In this document: positions 26,845 to 37,969 of the stretch, piece after piece
Numbering within the stretch: the first letter of the stretch is position 1
Layout: every line of letters begins with the position of its first letter
Assembly (NCBI GenBank): GCA_945860125.1
Contig: CAMAPQ010000007.1
Span: forward strand, 1 to 57,870
Direction of reading: 5' to 3'
DNA: 57,870 nt
DNA from: Klebsiella pneumoniae
Lineage (GTDB): Bacteria > Pseudomonadota > Gammaproteobacteria > Pseudomonadales > CAMAPQ01
Program-made: the position numbers and the translations under genes
The notes under the pieces: generated by a model
Database searches by the model: none
What the model was told of the DNA's origin: nothing
Seen by the model: the letters and a program-made list of their open reading frames with translations, nothing else

Positions 26845-27702
26845 TTAGGTTTTTTGTGCAACTAACATTAATATTCTTGAGCTTTCAAAATAAACTTCTT
26901 TTATAAATATAATTTGCCAACCTGCCTTTTCAAAAAGGTGGGGGTAGTTATGAGAGAAGCTAAAGTCATTACCAAAAGGTTGGGATTGAAAAACTGTGTT
27001 TAAGTCAAAATCTTGTGCAATCGGTTCAATGATTGCGAATAATGTAGGGGAAAGATGATTCGCAATTTGACTGAAAAGGTGCGCCAGTTTTTTATTTGAA
27101 AAATATTCTAGCACCCCATTATGGGTTAAGAAAATGGTGTTTTTTTTTCCTTCAGATAATATCCATTCATAGGCATCTGTGCCAATGAATGAAAGAGGTG
27201 TATCTTTGTAATGGATAAGATTACGTGCTGTTTGCTCTGGGCTCAAGTCAAGGCCAATAAAGCGATCAATTGTTTTTAGGTTTTGTGATAAGTGATGAAG
27301 AACTTGCCCACTTCCTGTACCAATTTCAATCAGTTGTGTGTAGTTGGCAGGGTTTTTTTGGGTATGATTGGTTAGGAAAATAACAATATCCTGAAAGTAT
27401 TTCAGGTAGATTTTTTCAAAAAGATCACTGTGCTTCGCATGAAAAGAAATGGCAGATTCATGCTGCCAAAAATTTTTATGAATATCATCAATAACTTCGT
27501 CTTGTTTGGAAAACATCGCCTTCCAGCGCAGCCCTTCAATAATAAACTCATCTATTTTTGTCAGGTGTTTTGGTCTAATTGTAAAATATTTTTCTTTAAT
27601 GCTTTCTGTTTTATCATGAAAAAAAATACCTAAAATAAAACCTACTGCGCCTTTTATCCTGTTTTTAATACGTGGGTGATAAATCTTATTTTGGTCATCC
27701 AT
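26845..27702 (-). CDS. SAM-dependent class I methyltransferase
   Basis: The 285-residue protein has a Rossmann methyltransferase core in its second half: QLIEIGTGSGQVLHHLSQNL is motif I, followed by FIGLDLSPEQTARN (motif II acidic residue) and the later NTIFLTHNGVLEYFSNKKL. The N-terminal ~110 residues are helical and unassigned. ATG 27702 is chosen because AGGAG lies about 8 bases upstream; the frame could begin at TTG 27720. The substrate cannot be read from sequence. It sits between hisE and apaG on the same strand. Confidence 0.75.
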   Translation of the reverse strand: MDDQNKIYHPRIKNRIKGAVGFILGIFFHDKTESIKEKYFTIRPKHLTKIDEFIIEGLRWKAMFSKQDEVIDDIHKNFWQHESAISFHAKHSDLFEKIYLKYFQDIVIFLTNHTQKNPANYTQLIEIGTGSGQVLHHLSQNLKTIDRFIGLDLSPEQTARNLIHYKDTPLSFIGTDAYEWILSEGKKNTIFLTHNGVLEYFSNKKLAHLFSQIANHLSPTLFAIIEPIAQDFDLNTVFQSQPFGNDFSFSHNYPHLFEKAGWQIIFIKEVYFESSRILMLVAQKT

Positions 27703-27773
27703 GACCTTGCTCCTTGTCAATCGTGATAAACATTAGTCCAGAACAATAAAAACAATAAGGCGTGCGCTACACG

Positions 27774-28160
27774 TTAATTAAGAATGCCGGGAATAGCTAA
27801 AGTAAAGGCAGAAATTAAGGTTGTAAAAATGGTGCCGTCATCGCTGATCATTTGGTAAGAGCCATGCATTGTACCCACAGGTGTATTGATTACCGCTGCA
27901 CTTGAATACTTGTAATCACCATCTGGGACAATATAGGGCTGTTGTCCGACAACGCCTTCTCCTTCTACTTCTTCAATTTTTCCATCACCATTTGTTATGT
28001 GCCAATGTCTTCTGAGTAATTTAGCGGCTAGTTTTCCTTTGTTGCGAATGGTTATGTGATAAATAAAAAAGTATTTATTGGCTTTGATGTCACTTTCAGA
28101 AGCTAAAAATTCTGTTTTTACTGAAACTTGGATGTTGTAAAGCTCAGGGTTATATTGCAT
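27774..28160 (-). CDS. apaG: ApaG protein
   Basis: ApaG is a single immunoglobulin-like domain protein of about 128 residues, conserved next to rsmA and apaH and of unclear role. The family core is visible: NKYFFIYHITIRNKGKLAAKL, LLRRHWHITNGDGKIEEVEG and VVGQQPYIVPDGDYKYSSAA, then VGTMHGSYQMI. Its start lies inside the last codons of rsmA (an 11-bp overlap), so the two are translationally coupled. apaH, the usual next gene, is not present downstream. Confidence 0.96.
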   Translation of the reverse strand: MQYNPELYNIQVSVKTEFLASESDIKANKYFFIYHITIRNKGKLAAKLLRRHWHITNGDGKIEEVEGEGVVGQQPYIVPDGDYKYSSAAVINTPVGTMHGSYQMISDDGTIFTTLISAFTLAIPGILN

Positions 28161-28935
28161 GGTCTGATATTAAGTTCGCTATGTTGATATATTGTTCGAC
28201 GCTAATGTCTTCGGGTCTTAAAGTTAAAAGATGACTGATAGAGGGTGATTCTAGCGCGATTGGATAATTTTTTAAGTTGTTTTTCATGGTTTTTCGCCGT
28301 TGATTAAATACGGTTAAAATTAAAGCGGAAAACAAGTTGAGATCTTTTATCGTACTAAGATAACGCGTGTGAGGTGTTAATCTTACAATCGCTGAGTTCA
28401 CTTGGGGTGGGGGTGAAAATGCCTGGGGTGGTACATCAAATAAGCTTTTGGTATCACAGTGTATTTGTAACATGACAGATAATCTGCCGTATGCCCTTGA
28501 TCCTGGCGTTGCAGTAATACGATCAACGACTTCTTTCTGCAGCATAAACGTGTAATCACTAACGATACTGTTAAATTGCATTAAATGAAAAAGGAGTGGT
28601 GTTGAAATATTATAAGGTAAGTTGCCAACTATTTTTAGTAAGGTGTCTTCGTAATATGTTTGATAATCTATTTTAAGCGCATCACCTTGATGTACCTGAA
28701 AATGAGGCGTTGTGCCGAACTGCTCTAGTAAGCTTGGAATCAGATCACGATCTAACTCAATAACGTGCAGCTTTTTACACTGGCGAATTAAATGTTGAGT
28801 GAGCACGCCCAGCCCCGGACCAATTTCAACAACTGTGTCAGAAGGTGACGCATCTATATTGTCAATAATTTGCAAAATATAATAAGCATCTTTTAGGAAG
28901 TGTTGCCCCATCCTTTTTTTGTTTTGAAACCTCAT
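28150..28935 (-). CDS. rsmA: 16S rRNA dimethyladenosine transferase RsmA (KsgA)
   Basis: RsmA dimethylates two adjacent adenines near the 3' end of 16S rRNA during small-subunit maturation. The 261-residue protein starts with RFQNKKRMGQHFLKD and has motif I VVEIGPGLGVLTQHLI. The catalytic NLPYNISTPLLFHL (motif IV) and the C-terminal helical domain with FNQRRKTMKNNLKN complete the family. It overlaps pdxA at the start by four bases and apaG at the end, forming a pdxA-rsmA-apaG run. Confidence 0.97.
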   Translation of the reverse strand: MRFQNKKRMGQHFLKDAYYILQIIDNIDASPSDTVVEIGPGLGVLTQHLIRQCKKLHVIELDRDLIPSLLEQFGTTPHFQVHQGDALKIDYQTYYEDTLLKIVGNLPYNISTPLLFHLMQFNSIVSDYTFMLQKEVVDRITATPGSRAYGRLSVMLQIHCDTKSLFDVPPQAFSPPPQVNSAIVRLTPHTRYLSTIKDLNLFSALILTVFNQRRKTMKNNLKNYPIALESPSISHLLTLRPEDISVEQYINIANLISDHAI

Positions 28936-29939
28936 AACGATTTTCCTGTTTTTTTAATGCTTGCCATATGAATAGCTATTTCAATAGCATAAATGAAGCT
29001 ATTCGCGTCCGCTTTTCCTGAGCCAGCTAAGTCAAAAGCAGTGCCGTGATCAACGGATGTTCTAATGATAGGTAGTCCTAGGGAAATATTGACAGATTTA
29101 CCAAAGCCTAAGTGTTTCAAAACAGGCAGCCCCTGATCATGATACATGGCAACTACTGCATCTTGCTCGGTCAGGCGTTTATGTGTAAAAGCCGTATCAG
29201 CAGGTACGGGGCCGCTGATCAGCATGCCTTCTCCTTGGAGTTTATTAATTACAGGTAATATGACGTCAATTTCTTCTCGTCCTAGTGTGCCGTTTTCACC
29301 TGCGTGTGGATTTAAGCCTAAAACAGAAACTTTAGGTGATTCAATACCAAACCAGCTTTTTAAGGCTGTATGTGTGACACGAATAACGCTTTCAAGCTTT
29401 TCTTGGGTAATCGCGGCTGAAACAGCTGATAAGGGAAGATGGGTGGTGACCAATGAAACGCGTAAGCCTTCACAGCTAAGCATCATGACGACTTCCTTCG
29501 AGTGTGTTTTTTCCGCTAGAAACTCAGTATGGCCGCTAAAGGGAATGCCTGCTTTGCAGAGAATTGCTTTGTTGACAGGGCCTGTGCACATGGCATCAAA
29601 CTCGCCGTTTAAGCATCCTGTTACGGCTCTTTCAAGTGTCTGAAGGATATAGCCTGCGTTTTCAGTTGATGGCTCCCCAGACTTAACTTCTTTGGGTGCT
29701 GTAATGGGCAAAACGGTTAGAGATGGCATAGATGTTTTTATCGTTATGTCGGGCGTTTCTTGGTTGTATGTATTTATTTTTAGGGGTTTTTTGAGAAGTT
29801 CTGCTCTAGCTTTAATGATTTTTGGGTCGGCAATAATGATGAGTTCCGCTGCAAGATTGTGTGCGGCAAGCTCAATAACAAGATCAATGCCAATACCTGC
29901 AGGTTCACCAGGTGTAACGGCAATTCGGGGAAGTAGCAT
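28932..29939 (-). CDS. pdxA: 4-hydroxythreonine-4-phosphate dehydrogenase PdxA
   Basis: PdxA oxidises 4-phosphohydroxy-threonine in pyridoxal phosphate synthesis. From ATG 29939 (GGAGAG upstream) the product is about 335 residues, the family's usual length. The longer frame to 29999 adds unrelated residues. Motifs include VTPGEPAGIGIDLV, MCTGPVNKAILCKAGIPFSGHTEFL (split here as GHTEFLAE), LNPHAGENGTLGREE and AMYHDQGLPVLKHLGF with metal-binding His. The surA gene that often precedes it is absent; a divergently transcribed metzincin gene is there instead. Confidence 0.96.
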   Translation of the reverse strand: MLLPRIAVTPGEPAGIGIDLVIELAAHNLAAELIIIADPKIIKARAELLKKPLKINTYNQETPDITIKTSMPSLTVLPITAPKEVKSGEPSTENAGYILQTLERAVTGCLNGEFDAMCTGPVNKAILCKAGIPFSGHTEFLAEKTHSKEVVMMLSCEGLRVSLVTTHLPLSAVSAAITQEKLESVIRVTHTALKSWFGIESPKVSVLGLNPHAGENGTLGREEIDVILPVINKLQGEGMLISGPVPADTAFTHKRLTEQDAVVAMYHDQGLPVLKHLGFGKSVNISLGLPIIRTSVDHGTAFDLAGSGKADANSFIYAIEIAIHMASIKKTGKSL

Positions 29940-30039
29940 GCAGCTCTCCTTGGGTTGATTGGATATAAAAGACGGCAGAATTACGCTGAAGCCTATCAAT
30001 TTATGCCGTATTTAGCGATAATGCCACGCACAAGTTAGG

Positions 30040-31920
30040 ATGTTTTTTCGGTCTTTTTTATGTTATTTAGGCAAGAATTGTGTGATTAAAACTAAAAAGA
30101 AGCTCGCGCGTTTTGTCAGATTTAGCGCTATTCAAGTCTGTGTATGTTGTTGCTTTTTGCTCTTGGGCTGTCGGGGTAGTGATAATAAAGCGGTAGATCC
30201 ACAGCCTGTGCTGATTGGTTCGGGCGCTTCTACTGTTGTACCTGGCACCTCTTTATCTACTAACGCACCTACTAATGAGCCGCTTAAAAAAATTGAGATT
30301 GATGTTCAGGTTGTTTATTCTCAGCAAGCTATGTTATGGGCGAGTGGCGAGCTTGATACGTATTCTATTGCGGGTGGTGAGCAGAAGGCAGACCCTACCA
30401 ATCCTTATCGTTGTGAAACGCTTTTACGTTTGGGTAAAGTAAAGCACGATCTTCAGAAAGCGCTTTCAGCAGTTCCCCATGTGTGCGAAACAGATAACTC
30501 CCTTGTTGATCTTTCTGTTGACTGTCTTCAAGCAGATCCAGTTACATTAAAGCTGTGTCAGCGCCGTGCTTATATTCGTAATCTTATTAATATTTCGATA
30601 GCGGAAATTAACCAAGTTTATAAAAATTCAGGGGCGGCTCACGTCCAATTTCGTTTGGTGGATGTTGTTGAGCTGAGTGATGATTTTGTCGAAAAATTTC
30701 CTGCAGGAGAGGTTTTGCATGAAGAGGCAACGTTTCAAGTGGCTGGCTGGTTTTTGTCTCATATGAGACACATGGTTAAATTTAGAAACTTTGATAAAAC
30801 AGATGTTGCCTTTAAAAGTGCGCATGAGTCGCGCCTAAAAAGTCGAGCAGATATTTCTGTTTTATTGCTGAAAGGACAGTTTAATTTTTTACATTCTGCA
30901 GGTATAGCGGCAGATGTTTTGGCTGATTCACCGAAAAATACAGTAGCGATTTTAGATATAAATGGAGCAGCTTTCCCAAGGTATGTTTTTACACATGAAG
31001 TATCGCACCTTTTGGGTGCTCATCATGGCGCTCATCGTGGTGAGCAGGAGACTTATTCTGAGCTAGTTAAGGCGCAAGTTGATCCGGTAGGTTCAGCTTA
31101 CTTTCCTGATGGCCAGAGCTTCGCAGGTGAGATTAATGGTAAGAAATATGCCACGATTATGTCCGCTTGCGAAGATTGCGCTCGCATGCCTTTTTTATCA
31201 AACCCAGATATTAAAATAGGGCCTGCGCAACTACCGATTGGAGATAGCCTGTCTAGGCTTGAAAATAACGTCCGTGTTGTTGCGGAAAATGCGATTGGTA
31301 TTTCTAAAATGGATGAAGCCTGGGTTCGGGCTTATCAAGCAGAAAAAGCGCCGCTATCACAAAAGATAGGTGTTGATTTTGGTTTTGATCAACTAAACAA
31401 TGTTAGTTACAAAGCAGATCAAAATTGGAATGCGGTGACTAATCCTTATTCAGGAACAATGCTTACGCTTCAAAATGAGCTGGGTGAGGTTACACCTATT
31501 AAGCTTGAAATCATTTCAGGCTTTGGTGGTGTGGGTCTTGCTCATTTTTCTGCTCAGGCTGTGATCGGTTATGGTATTGATGAAATGCCTGTGATGTCGA
31601 TGGTAGATGGTTTTTTTGCAACAAAAGAGCAGCCTGCTCCGGCCATTGTGCTTTCGGGTTTAAATCCTCGTAAGTCTTATTCTTTAACGGTTTTTGGCTC
31701 TGCTGATGTTTTTAACCAGCCTTTGAAAACCAAGTATATACTCACAGGCAAAAGTAATACCGAAGGGACTCTCATGGTGGCAGGAAATATGATGCGTTTT
31801 TTAACTTTTAAAAATCTCCAATCTACTGATCAAGGAACATTACAGTTAGTGTTATCTTCATCGCTTATTAGCGCTACTGAAAAAGTTTGGCTTAATGCTT
31901 TTGAGTTAACCGAACACTAA
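30040..31920 (+). CDS. Metzincin-type zinc metalloprotease, probable lipoprotein
   Basis: This 626-residue exported protein has a zinc-binding site HEVSHLLGAHH at residues 319-329. This is a full metzincin HExxHxxGxxH motif, and IMSAC downstream is a good Met-turn. A lysine/arginine-rich n-region, a hydrophobic core (IQVCVCCCFLLL) and LLLGC form a lipoprotein signal, so the enzyme is likely lipid-anchored. The catalytic domain spans about residues 80-420, with several cysteine pairs; the last ~180 residues look like a beta-rich accessory domain. ATG 30040 has little ribosome-binding site; GTG 30079 is a plausible alternative. It stands alone, divergent from pdxA, with repeat A2 abutting its stop. 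The target is unknown. Confidence 0.8.
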   Translation: MFFRSFLCYLGKNCVIKTKKKLARFVRFSAIQVCVCCCFLLLGCRGSDNKAVDPQPVLIGSGASTVVPGTSLSTNAPTNEPLKKIEIDVQVVYSQQAMLWASGELDTYSIAGGEQKADPTNPYRCETLLRLGKVKHDLQKALSAVPHVCETDNSLVDLSVDCLQADPVTLKLCQRRAYIRNLINISIAEINQVYKNSGAAHVQFRLVDVVELSDDFVEKFPAGEVLHEEATFQVAGWFLSHMRHMVKFRNFDKTDVAFKSAHESRLKSRADISVLLLKGQFNFLHSAGIAADVLADSPKNTVAILDINGAAFPRYVFTHEVSHLLGAHHGAHRGEQETYSELVKAQVDPVGSAYFPDGQSFAGEINGKKYATIMSACEDCARMPFLSNPDIKIGPAQLPIGDSLSRLENNVRVVAENAIGISKMDEAWVRAYQAEKAPLSQKIGVDFGFDQLNNVSYKADQNWNAVTNPYSGTMLTLQNELGEVTPIKLEIISGFGGVGLAHFSAQAVIGYGIDEMPVMSMVDGFFATKEQPAPAIVLSGLNPRKSYSLTVFGSADVFNQPLKTKYILTGKSNTEGTLMVAGNMMRFLTFKNLQSTDQGTLQLVLSSSLISATEKVWLNAFELTEH

Positions 31921-31922
31921 AT

Positions 31923-32023
31923 AGGACTTACGCTCAACTGCCCAGCTTCGTTGTCACGCTTCGCCGTACGACTTGTACTGTCTTCATCGCGACGCCTTGC
32001 TGGAACAATTTTGCGTAAGTCCT
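31923..32023. repeat. MITE-like inverted-repeat element, family A, copy 2
   Basis: This 101-bp copy has ends AGGACTTACGCTCAACTG and CAATTTTGCGTAAGTCCT. The outer ten bases are perfectly inverted and the inner ones show decay. The flanking AT/AT extends the symmetry to 31921-32025. It begins immediately after the metzincin stop codon and lies about 75 bp before hisC. Orientation and internal sequence match copy 1 at 18700. Confidence 0.92.
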
Positions 32024-32099
32024 ATTAAAGAAGTAGTCTTTTTTCATTTCAAAAATATTTGTTAACCTACCCGATGAAGCTAACTGCGCGGAGTTTTGC

Positions 32100-33200
32100 A
32101 TGACTTTTATTTCTTTGGCCAATGTGGGTGTTCGGTTGTTGAGTCCGTACTTGCCAGGTAAGCCTGTTGAAGAATTAGAGCGTGAGTTAGGCATTAAAAA
32201 TATTATTAAACTTGCCAGCAATGAAAACCCTCTTGGCTCAAGCCCTAGGGCGATCGATGCAGCTTGTAATGCTTTAAGTCAGGTACATTTATATCCAGAT
32301 GGTAATGGTTATGCATTAAAGCAAGCATTAGCAAAAAAGTTTGGTTTTAGTGCTTTAGGCATCACGCTTGGCAATGGCTCTAATGATGTCTTAGAACTGA
32401 TGGTGAGGGGGTTTGTGTGCGAAGCAGATGAGGTAATTATTTCTCAGCATGCTTTTGCTGTTTATTATTTGGCCTCACAATCAGTCAATGCAAGTATAAA
32501 AATAATACCTGCTAAAAACTATGGTTGTGATTTATTGAAAATGGCGCAAGCCGTTACATCTAAAACAAAGATTATTTTTCTAACGAATCCTAATAATCCA
32601 ACCGGTACGTGGTTTTCTCGGGCTGATTTTGAGCAGTTTATGTCTGTTGTGCCTGAGTGTGTACTCGTTGTTCTTGATGAAGCTTATTGTGAATATATTG
32701 ATGAGCCTACCTTTCCTTGCGGATTTGATTATTTATCTCGCTATCAAAATTTAATCGTCACGCGTACTTTTTCTAAAATCTATGGTTTGTCTGGTTTGAG
32801 GGTGGGATATGGCGTATCACATCCTGATATGGCTGATATTTTAAACCGTGTGCGTCAACCCTTTAATGTTAATCATCTTGCTTTGGTTGCCGCCACAGAA
32901 GCGTTAAATGATGAGGCTTTTCTTTTAGAAAGTAAGCGTGCTAATCAGCGGGGTATGAAGCAGATTGAGCAAGGTTTGACAAAGCTTGGTTTAAACTTTA
33001 TCCCTTCGTTGGGAAATTTTATTTGTTTTAACCTTAATAAGCAGGCTATGCCTATTTATAACGCTTTATTAAAAAAAGGCATTATTGTAAGACCTGTTGC
33101 CAATTATGAGCTACCTAACTTTTTGCGGGTGACGATTGGTACGGAAAAACAAAATGAGATTTTTTTACAGAAGCTAGAGCAGGTTTTAAATGACGAATAA
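32100..33200 (+). CDS. hisC: Histidinol-phosphate / aromatic aminotransferase (HisC-like, paired with TyrA)
   Basis: This is a 366-residue fold-type I PLP enzyme. IIKLASNENPLGSSPRAIDA is the family start and TLGNGSNDVLELMVRGF binds the cofactor phosphate side. IFLTNPNNPTGTWF, VVLDEAYCEYID and TRTFSKIYGLSGLRVGYG follow, where the Lys in FSK forms the Schiff base. It is the first of two HisC-type genes in the window. The other is in the hisGDC run, while this one overlaps tyrA by 11 bp. That placement suggests a main role in transamination for tyrosine or phenylalanine. GGAG lies upstream of ATG 32100. Confidence 0.9.
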   Translation: MTFISLANVGVRLLSPYLPGKPVEELERELGIKNIIKLASNENPLGSSPRAIDAACNALSQVHLYPDGNGYALKQALAKKFGFSALGITLGNGSNDVLELMVRGFVCEADEVIISQHAFAVYYLASQSVNASIKIIPAKNYGCDLLKMAQAVTSKTKIIFLTNPNNPTGTWFSRADFEQFMSVVPECVLVVLDEAYCEYIDEPTFPCGFDYLSRYQNLIVTRTFSKIYGLSGLRVGYGVSHPDMADILNRVRQPFNVNHLALVAATEALNDEAFLLESKRANQRGMKQIEQGLTKLGLNFIPSLGNFICFNLNKQAMPIYNALLKKGIIVRPVANYELPNFLRVTIGTEKQNEIFLQKLEQVLNDE

Positions 33201-34116
33201 GCTTTTTAGTCAGGTAACAATTATTGGCCTTGGGTTAATCGGCAGTTCTTTAGCTTTGGCGCTAAAAGATAAGGGCGTAGCAGAAAAAGTGGTGGGATTG
33301 AGTCGGTCTGTTTCCACGCAAAAATATGCGCTGAGCGCAAAAATAGTGGATGAGGTTTATGGTTCTGTAGAAGAGGCGGTATTAGGTGCGGATTGTATTG
33401 TGCTATGTACCCCTTTAGGTGCAATGGAAGGTCTTTTAATTCAGATTAGCCAGTCATTGCATAAGCGGCCAAATGATCGGTGCATTATTACTGATGCAGG
33501 CAGCAGTAAAATGTTTGTGGTTGAAGCTGCCCGCAAAGCATTTTCTGGCGTATTACCGCCTTTTTTTGTGCCGGGTCACCCTATAGCGGGTTCTGAAAAA
33601 AGTGGGATAGAGGCGGGTAATGTGCAGCTGTTTTTGCAGCATACCGTCATTTTAACGCCCCTCGCTGAAACAGATTCTCTTGCACTTAAAACAGTGAGTA
33701 ATATGTGGGAAGCTGTTGGTGCTTTGGTAGAGATAATGGATGTTACACAGCACGATCAGTATTTGGCGGTAACCAGTCACGTGCCACATTTATTATCCTT
33801 TGCGTATATGTATGCGGTCTCGATGAAAAAAGATGAGGCGTTGTATGATTATGCTGCGGGTGGTTTGAGAGATTTTACGCGCATTGCTGCAAGTGATCCT
33901 ACTGTTTGGCGAGATATTTTTCTTTCAAACAAGCAGGCTGTTTGCGAAATGCTGACAGATTTTGAAGCCTATTATGCCGAATTAAAAGAGGCAATACTCT
34001 TTGAAAAAACAGACACCATTATTAAAATGCTGGGCCAAGCAAAAGGTGCCAGAGAAGTCTTCTCAGGCGTGCTGGAAAAAAGAGTAAAAAACCAAACATA
34101 TACCCTTCGCACTTGA
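33190..34116 (+). CDS. tyrA: Prephenate (or arogenate) dehydrogenase TyrA
   Basis: TyrA is the NAD(P)-dependent oxidative decarboxylation step leading to tyrosine. The 308-residue protein has a Rossmann start VTIIGLGLIGSSLALAL, then DCIVLCTPLGAM, GHPIAGSEKSGIEAG (substrate loop) and VTSHVPHLLSFAY. FTRIAASDPTVWRDIFLSN is a hallmark of the helical domain. There is no chorismate mutase or ACT domain. It overlaps hisC. Its last six codons and the TGA stop come from the end of repeat B1, which starts at 34099, so the native C-terminus has probably been replaced. Confidence 0.94.
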   Translation: MTNKLFSQVTIIGLGLIGSSLALALKDKGVAEKVVGLSRSVSTQKYALSAKIVDEVYGSVEEAVLGADCIVLCTPLGAMEGLLIQISQSLHKRPNDRCIITDAGSSKMFVVEAARKAFSGVLPPFFVPGHPIAGSEKSGIEAGNVQLFLQHTVILTPLAETDSLALKTVSNMWEAVGALVEIMDVTQHDQYLAVTSHVPHLLSFAYMYAVSMKKDEALYDYAAGGLRDFTRIAASDPTVWRDIFLSNKQAVCEMLTDFEAYYAELKEAILFEKTDTIIKMLGQAKGAREVFSGVLEKRVKNQTYTLRT

Positions 34117-34239
34117 CTCTTCATGCTTGAACACGCGGCATTGTTGGCTGCGCTCACTCACCCCAATCACATAGTTTATCTATGCTCATGGGGTTCCCTT
34201 TCTTGCCGCCTCACCGTGATTCCAATTACTTTGGGTATA
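34099..34239. repeat. Dispersed inverted-repeat element, family B, copy 1
   Basis: This 141-bp element is bounded by TATACCC (34099-34105) and GGGTATA (34233-34239). Inside are GGCATTGTTGGCTGCGCTCA, CCCCAATCACATAGTTTATC and TTGCCGCCTCACCGTGATTC. It matches copy 2 at 40391-40517 in inverted orientation. It has no coding capacity. Its left end runs through the tyrA stop codon. It is probably a small non-autonomous mobile element or a REP-like family. Confidence 0.9.
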
Positions 34240-34310
34240 GTGCGTCCTGACAAGTTAGATAAGTTCGCGTAGACTTCGTTTTTTTAAAGCAAGAGGGTGT
34301 GCCATCGCTT

Positions 34311-34883
34311 ATGACAATTAAATCAGATAACTGGATACGAAAAATGGCTGAGGAAAGAGGCATGATTGAGCCCTTTACCGCAGAGCAAGTAAAGTATTGT
34401 GCTCATAGTGGACAAAAAGTGATTTCCTACGGTACCTCTAGCTATGGTTATGATGTGCGTTGCTCTACTGAATTTAAAGTGTTTACGAATGTTTATTCAA
34501 CAACAATAGATCCTAAAAATTTTGATGAAAAAAGTCTTGTAACGATTGATAGCGATGTTTGTATCATTCCCCCTAACTCTTTTGCTCTGGCACGAACAGT
34601 TGAATATTTTCGTATTCCTCGGAATGTGTTAACGATTTGTCTTGGCAAATCAACGTATGCCCGCTGTGGAATTATTGTCAATGTAACCCCTTTAGAGCCA
34701 GAATGGGAGGGGCACGTAACGCTTGAGTTCTCAAATACGACAAACTTGCCTGCTAAAATTTATGCAAATGAAGGCGTTGCGCAGATGTTGTTTTTTGAAT
34801 CTGATGAGGCTTGTGCTATTTCTTATAAGGATCGTGGTGGTAAATATATGGGGCAAACAGGGGTGACTTTGCCTAAAGCTTAA
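34311..34883 (+). CDS. dcd: dCTP deaminase
   Basis: Dcd makes dUTP from dCTP for thymidylate synthesis. The ~190-residue protein has the family blocks [71 protein letters not shown] and [23 protein letters not shown] 34311 with AGAGGG upstream gives the normal N-terminus [21 protein letters not shown]; the GTG at 34299 is unlikely. It sits alone between repeat B1 and the mlaC operon. Confidence 0.96.
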   Translation: MTIKSDNWIRKMAEERGMIEPFTAEQVKYCAHSGQKVISYGTSSYGYDVRCSTEFKVFTNVYSTTIDPKNFDEKSLVTIDSDVCIIPPNSFALARTVEYFRIPRNVLTICLGKSTYARCGIIVNVTPLEPEWEGHVTLEFSNTTNLPAKIYANEGVAQMLFFESDEACAISYKDRGGKYMGQTGVTLPKA

Positions 34884-34945
34884 GTTTTTATGCTTAAGCT
34901 TTTAGATTAAGAGCAGATCATGAGGAACTTCAGTTTGTTGCTTTG

Positions 34946-34972
34946 ATCTAATGGTTAGACTAATGATTAGAT
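34946..34972. promoter_or_regulatory. Nested 27-bp dyad upstream of mlaC, possible operator
   Basis: The outer arms ATCTAAT and ATTAGAT are perfect inverted repeats around a central palindrome TTAGACTAA. The site lies about 50 bp before the mlaC start in the non-coding gap after dcd, and no T-run follows it. Nested symmetry fits a dimeric or tetrameric repressor site better than a terminator. Confidence 0.45.
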
Positions 34973-35020
34973 TCTTAACTTTTAATGTATGCGGTGATTT
35001 TAGTTTGAGGAGATCAGTCT

Positions 35021-35671
35021 ATGCCTAGTTTTTTTATGTCTAAAAAAGCGCCAACGTTTTTTCATGTAGTGTTTTTATCTTTTGCACTATTTTTGTATGG
35101 GGTTTCTGTTCAGGCAGCGGAACAATTACCTAACGAGATTGTGCAAAAAGCAACTGATGAAATGCTTAGTAAAATTGATCAGGCAGCAAAACTTTCTGCT
35201 GCTGAAAAACAGCCTTATTTTTATCGGGTTGTATCTGACATTGTCGCGCCTATGGTTGATTTTGACTTAATTGCAAAGAGAGTAATGGGTAAGAATTATG
35301 GTATGGCAACAGAAAGTCAGCGGCTTAAATTTTCCAAAGTTTTTAGAGAGACGTTAATTAATACTTATGCGAAGGGTATTGCAGGATATGCGCATCAAAA
35401 AATAATTCTAAAGCCTTTTGCTGGTGTACAAACTAAAAATGGCCAGGATAAAGCGTTAATAGAGATGGATGTGAAAGCAACTGATGGTTCTTTAATGCCG
35501 GTGAGTTATGCCTTGTTTAAGAATCCAAAAGGCGAATGGAAGCTTGAAAATATGATTTTAAATGGTGTGAATTTAGGGCTTACTTTTAGGAATCAATTTG
35601 CTGAAGCGGTTAAAACGAAGGGCAATTTAGATCAAGCTATCAACAATTGGACGGTTAATCCGGGAACTTAA
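35021..35671 (+). CDS. mlaC: Phospholipid-binding periplasmic protein MlaC
   Basis: MlaC shuttles phospholipids between outer- and inner-membrane Mla complexes. The 216-residue product has a signal peptide ending in VSVQA, then the toluene-tolerance/Ttg2 family pattern: DIVAPMVDFDLIAKRVMGKN, FRETLINTYAKGIAGYA and GEWKLENMILNGVNLGLTFR. GAGGAG lies 8 bases before ATG 35021. In related genomes it follows mlaF, mlaE and mlaD and precedes mlaB. Here those partners are absent and the gene directly heads ibaG-murA-hisG-hisD-hisC. Confidence 0.93.
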   Translation: MPSFFMSKKAPTFFHVVFLSFALFLYGVSVQAAEQLPNEIVQKATDEMLSKIDQAAKLSAAEKQPYFYRVVSDIVAPMVDFDLIAKRVMGKNYGMATESQRLKFSKVFRETLINTYAKGIAGYAHQKIILKPFAGVQTKNGQDKALIEMDVKATDGSLMPVSYALFKNPKGEWKLENMILNGVNLGLTFRNQFAEAVKTKGNLDQAINNWTVNPGT

Positions 35672-35691
35672 TTAAATAAAAAGTAGGTTTT

Positions 35692-37963
<2,272 letters not shown>

Positions 37964-37969
37964 GTCTTT

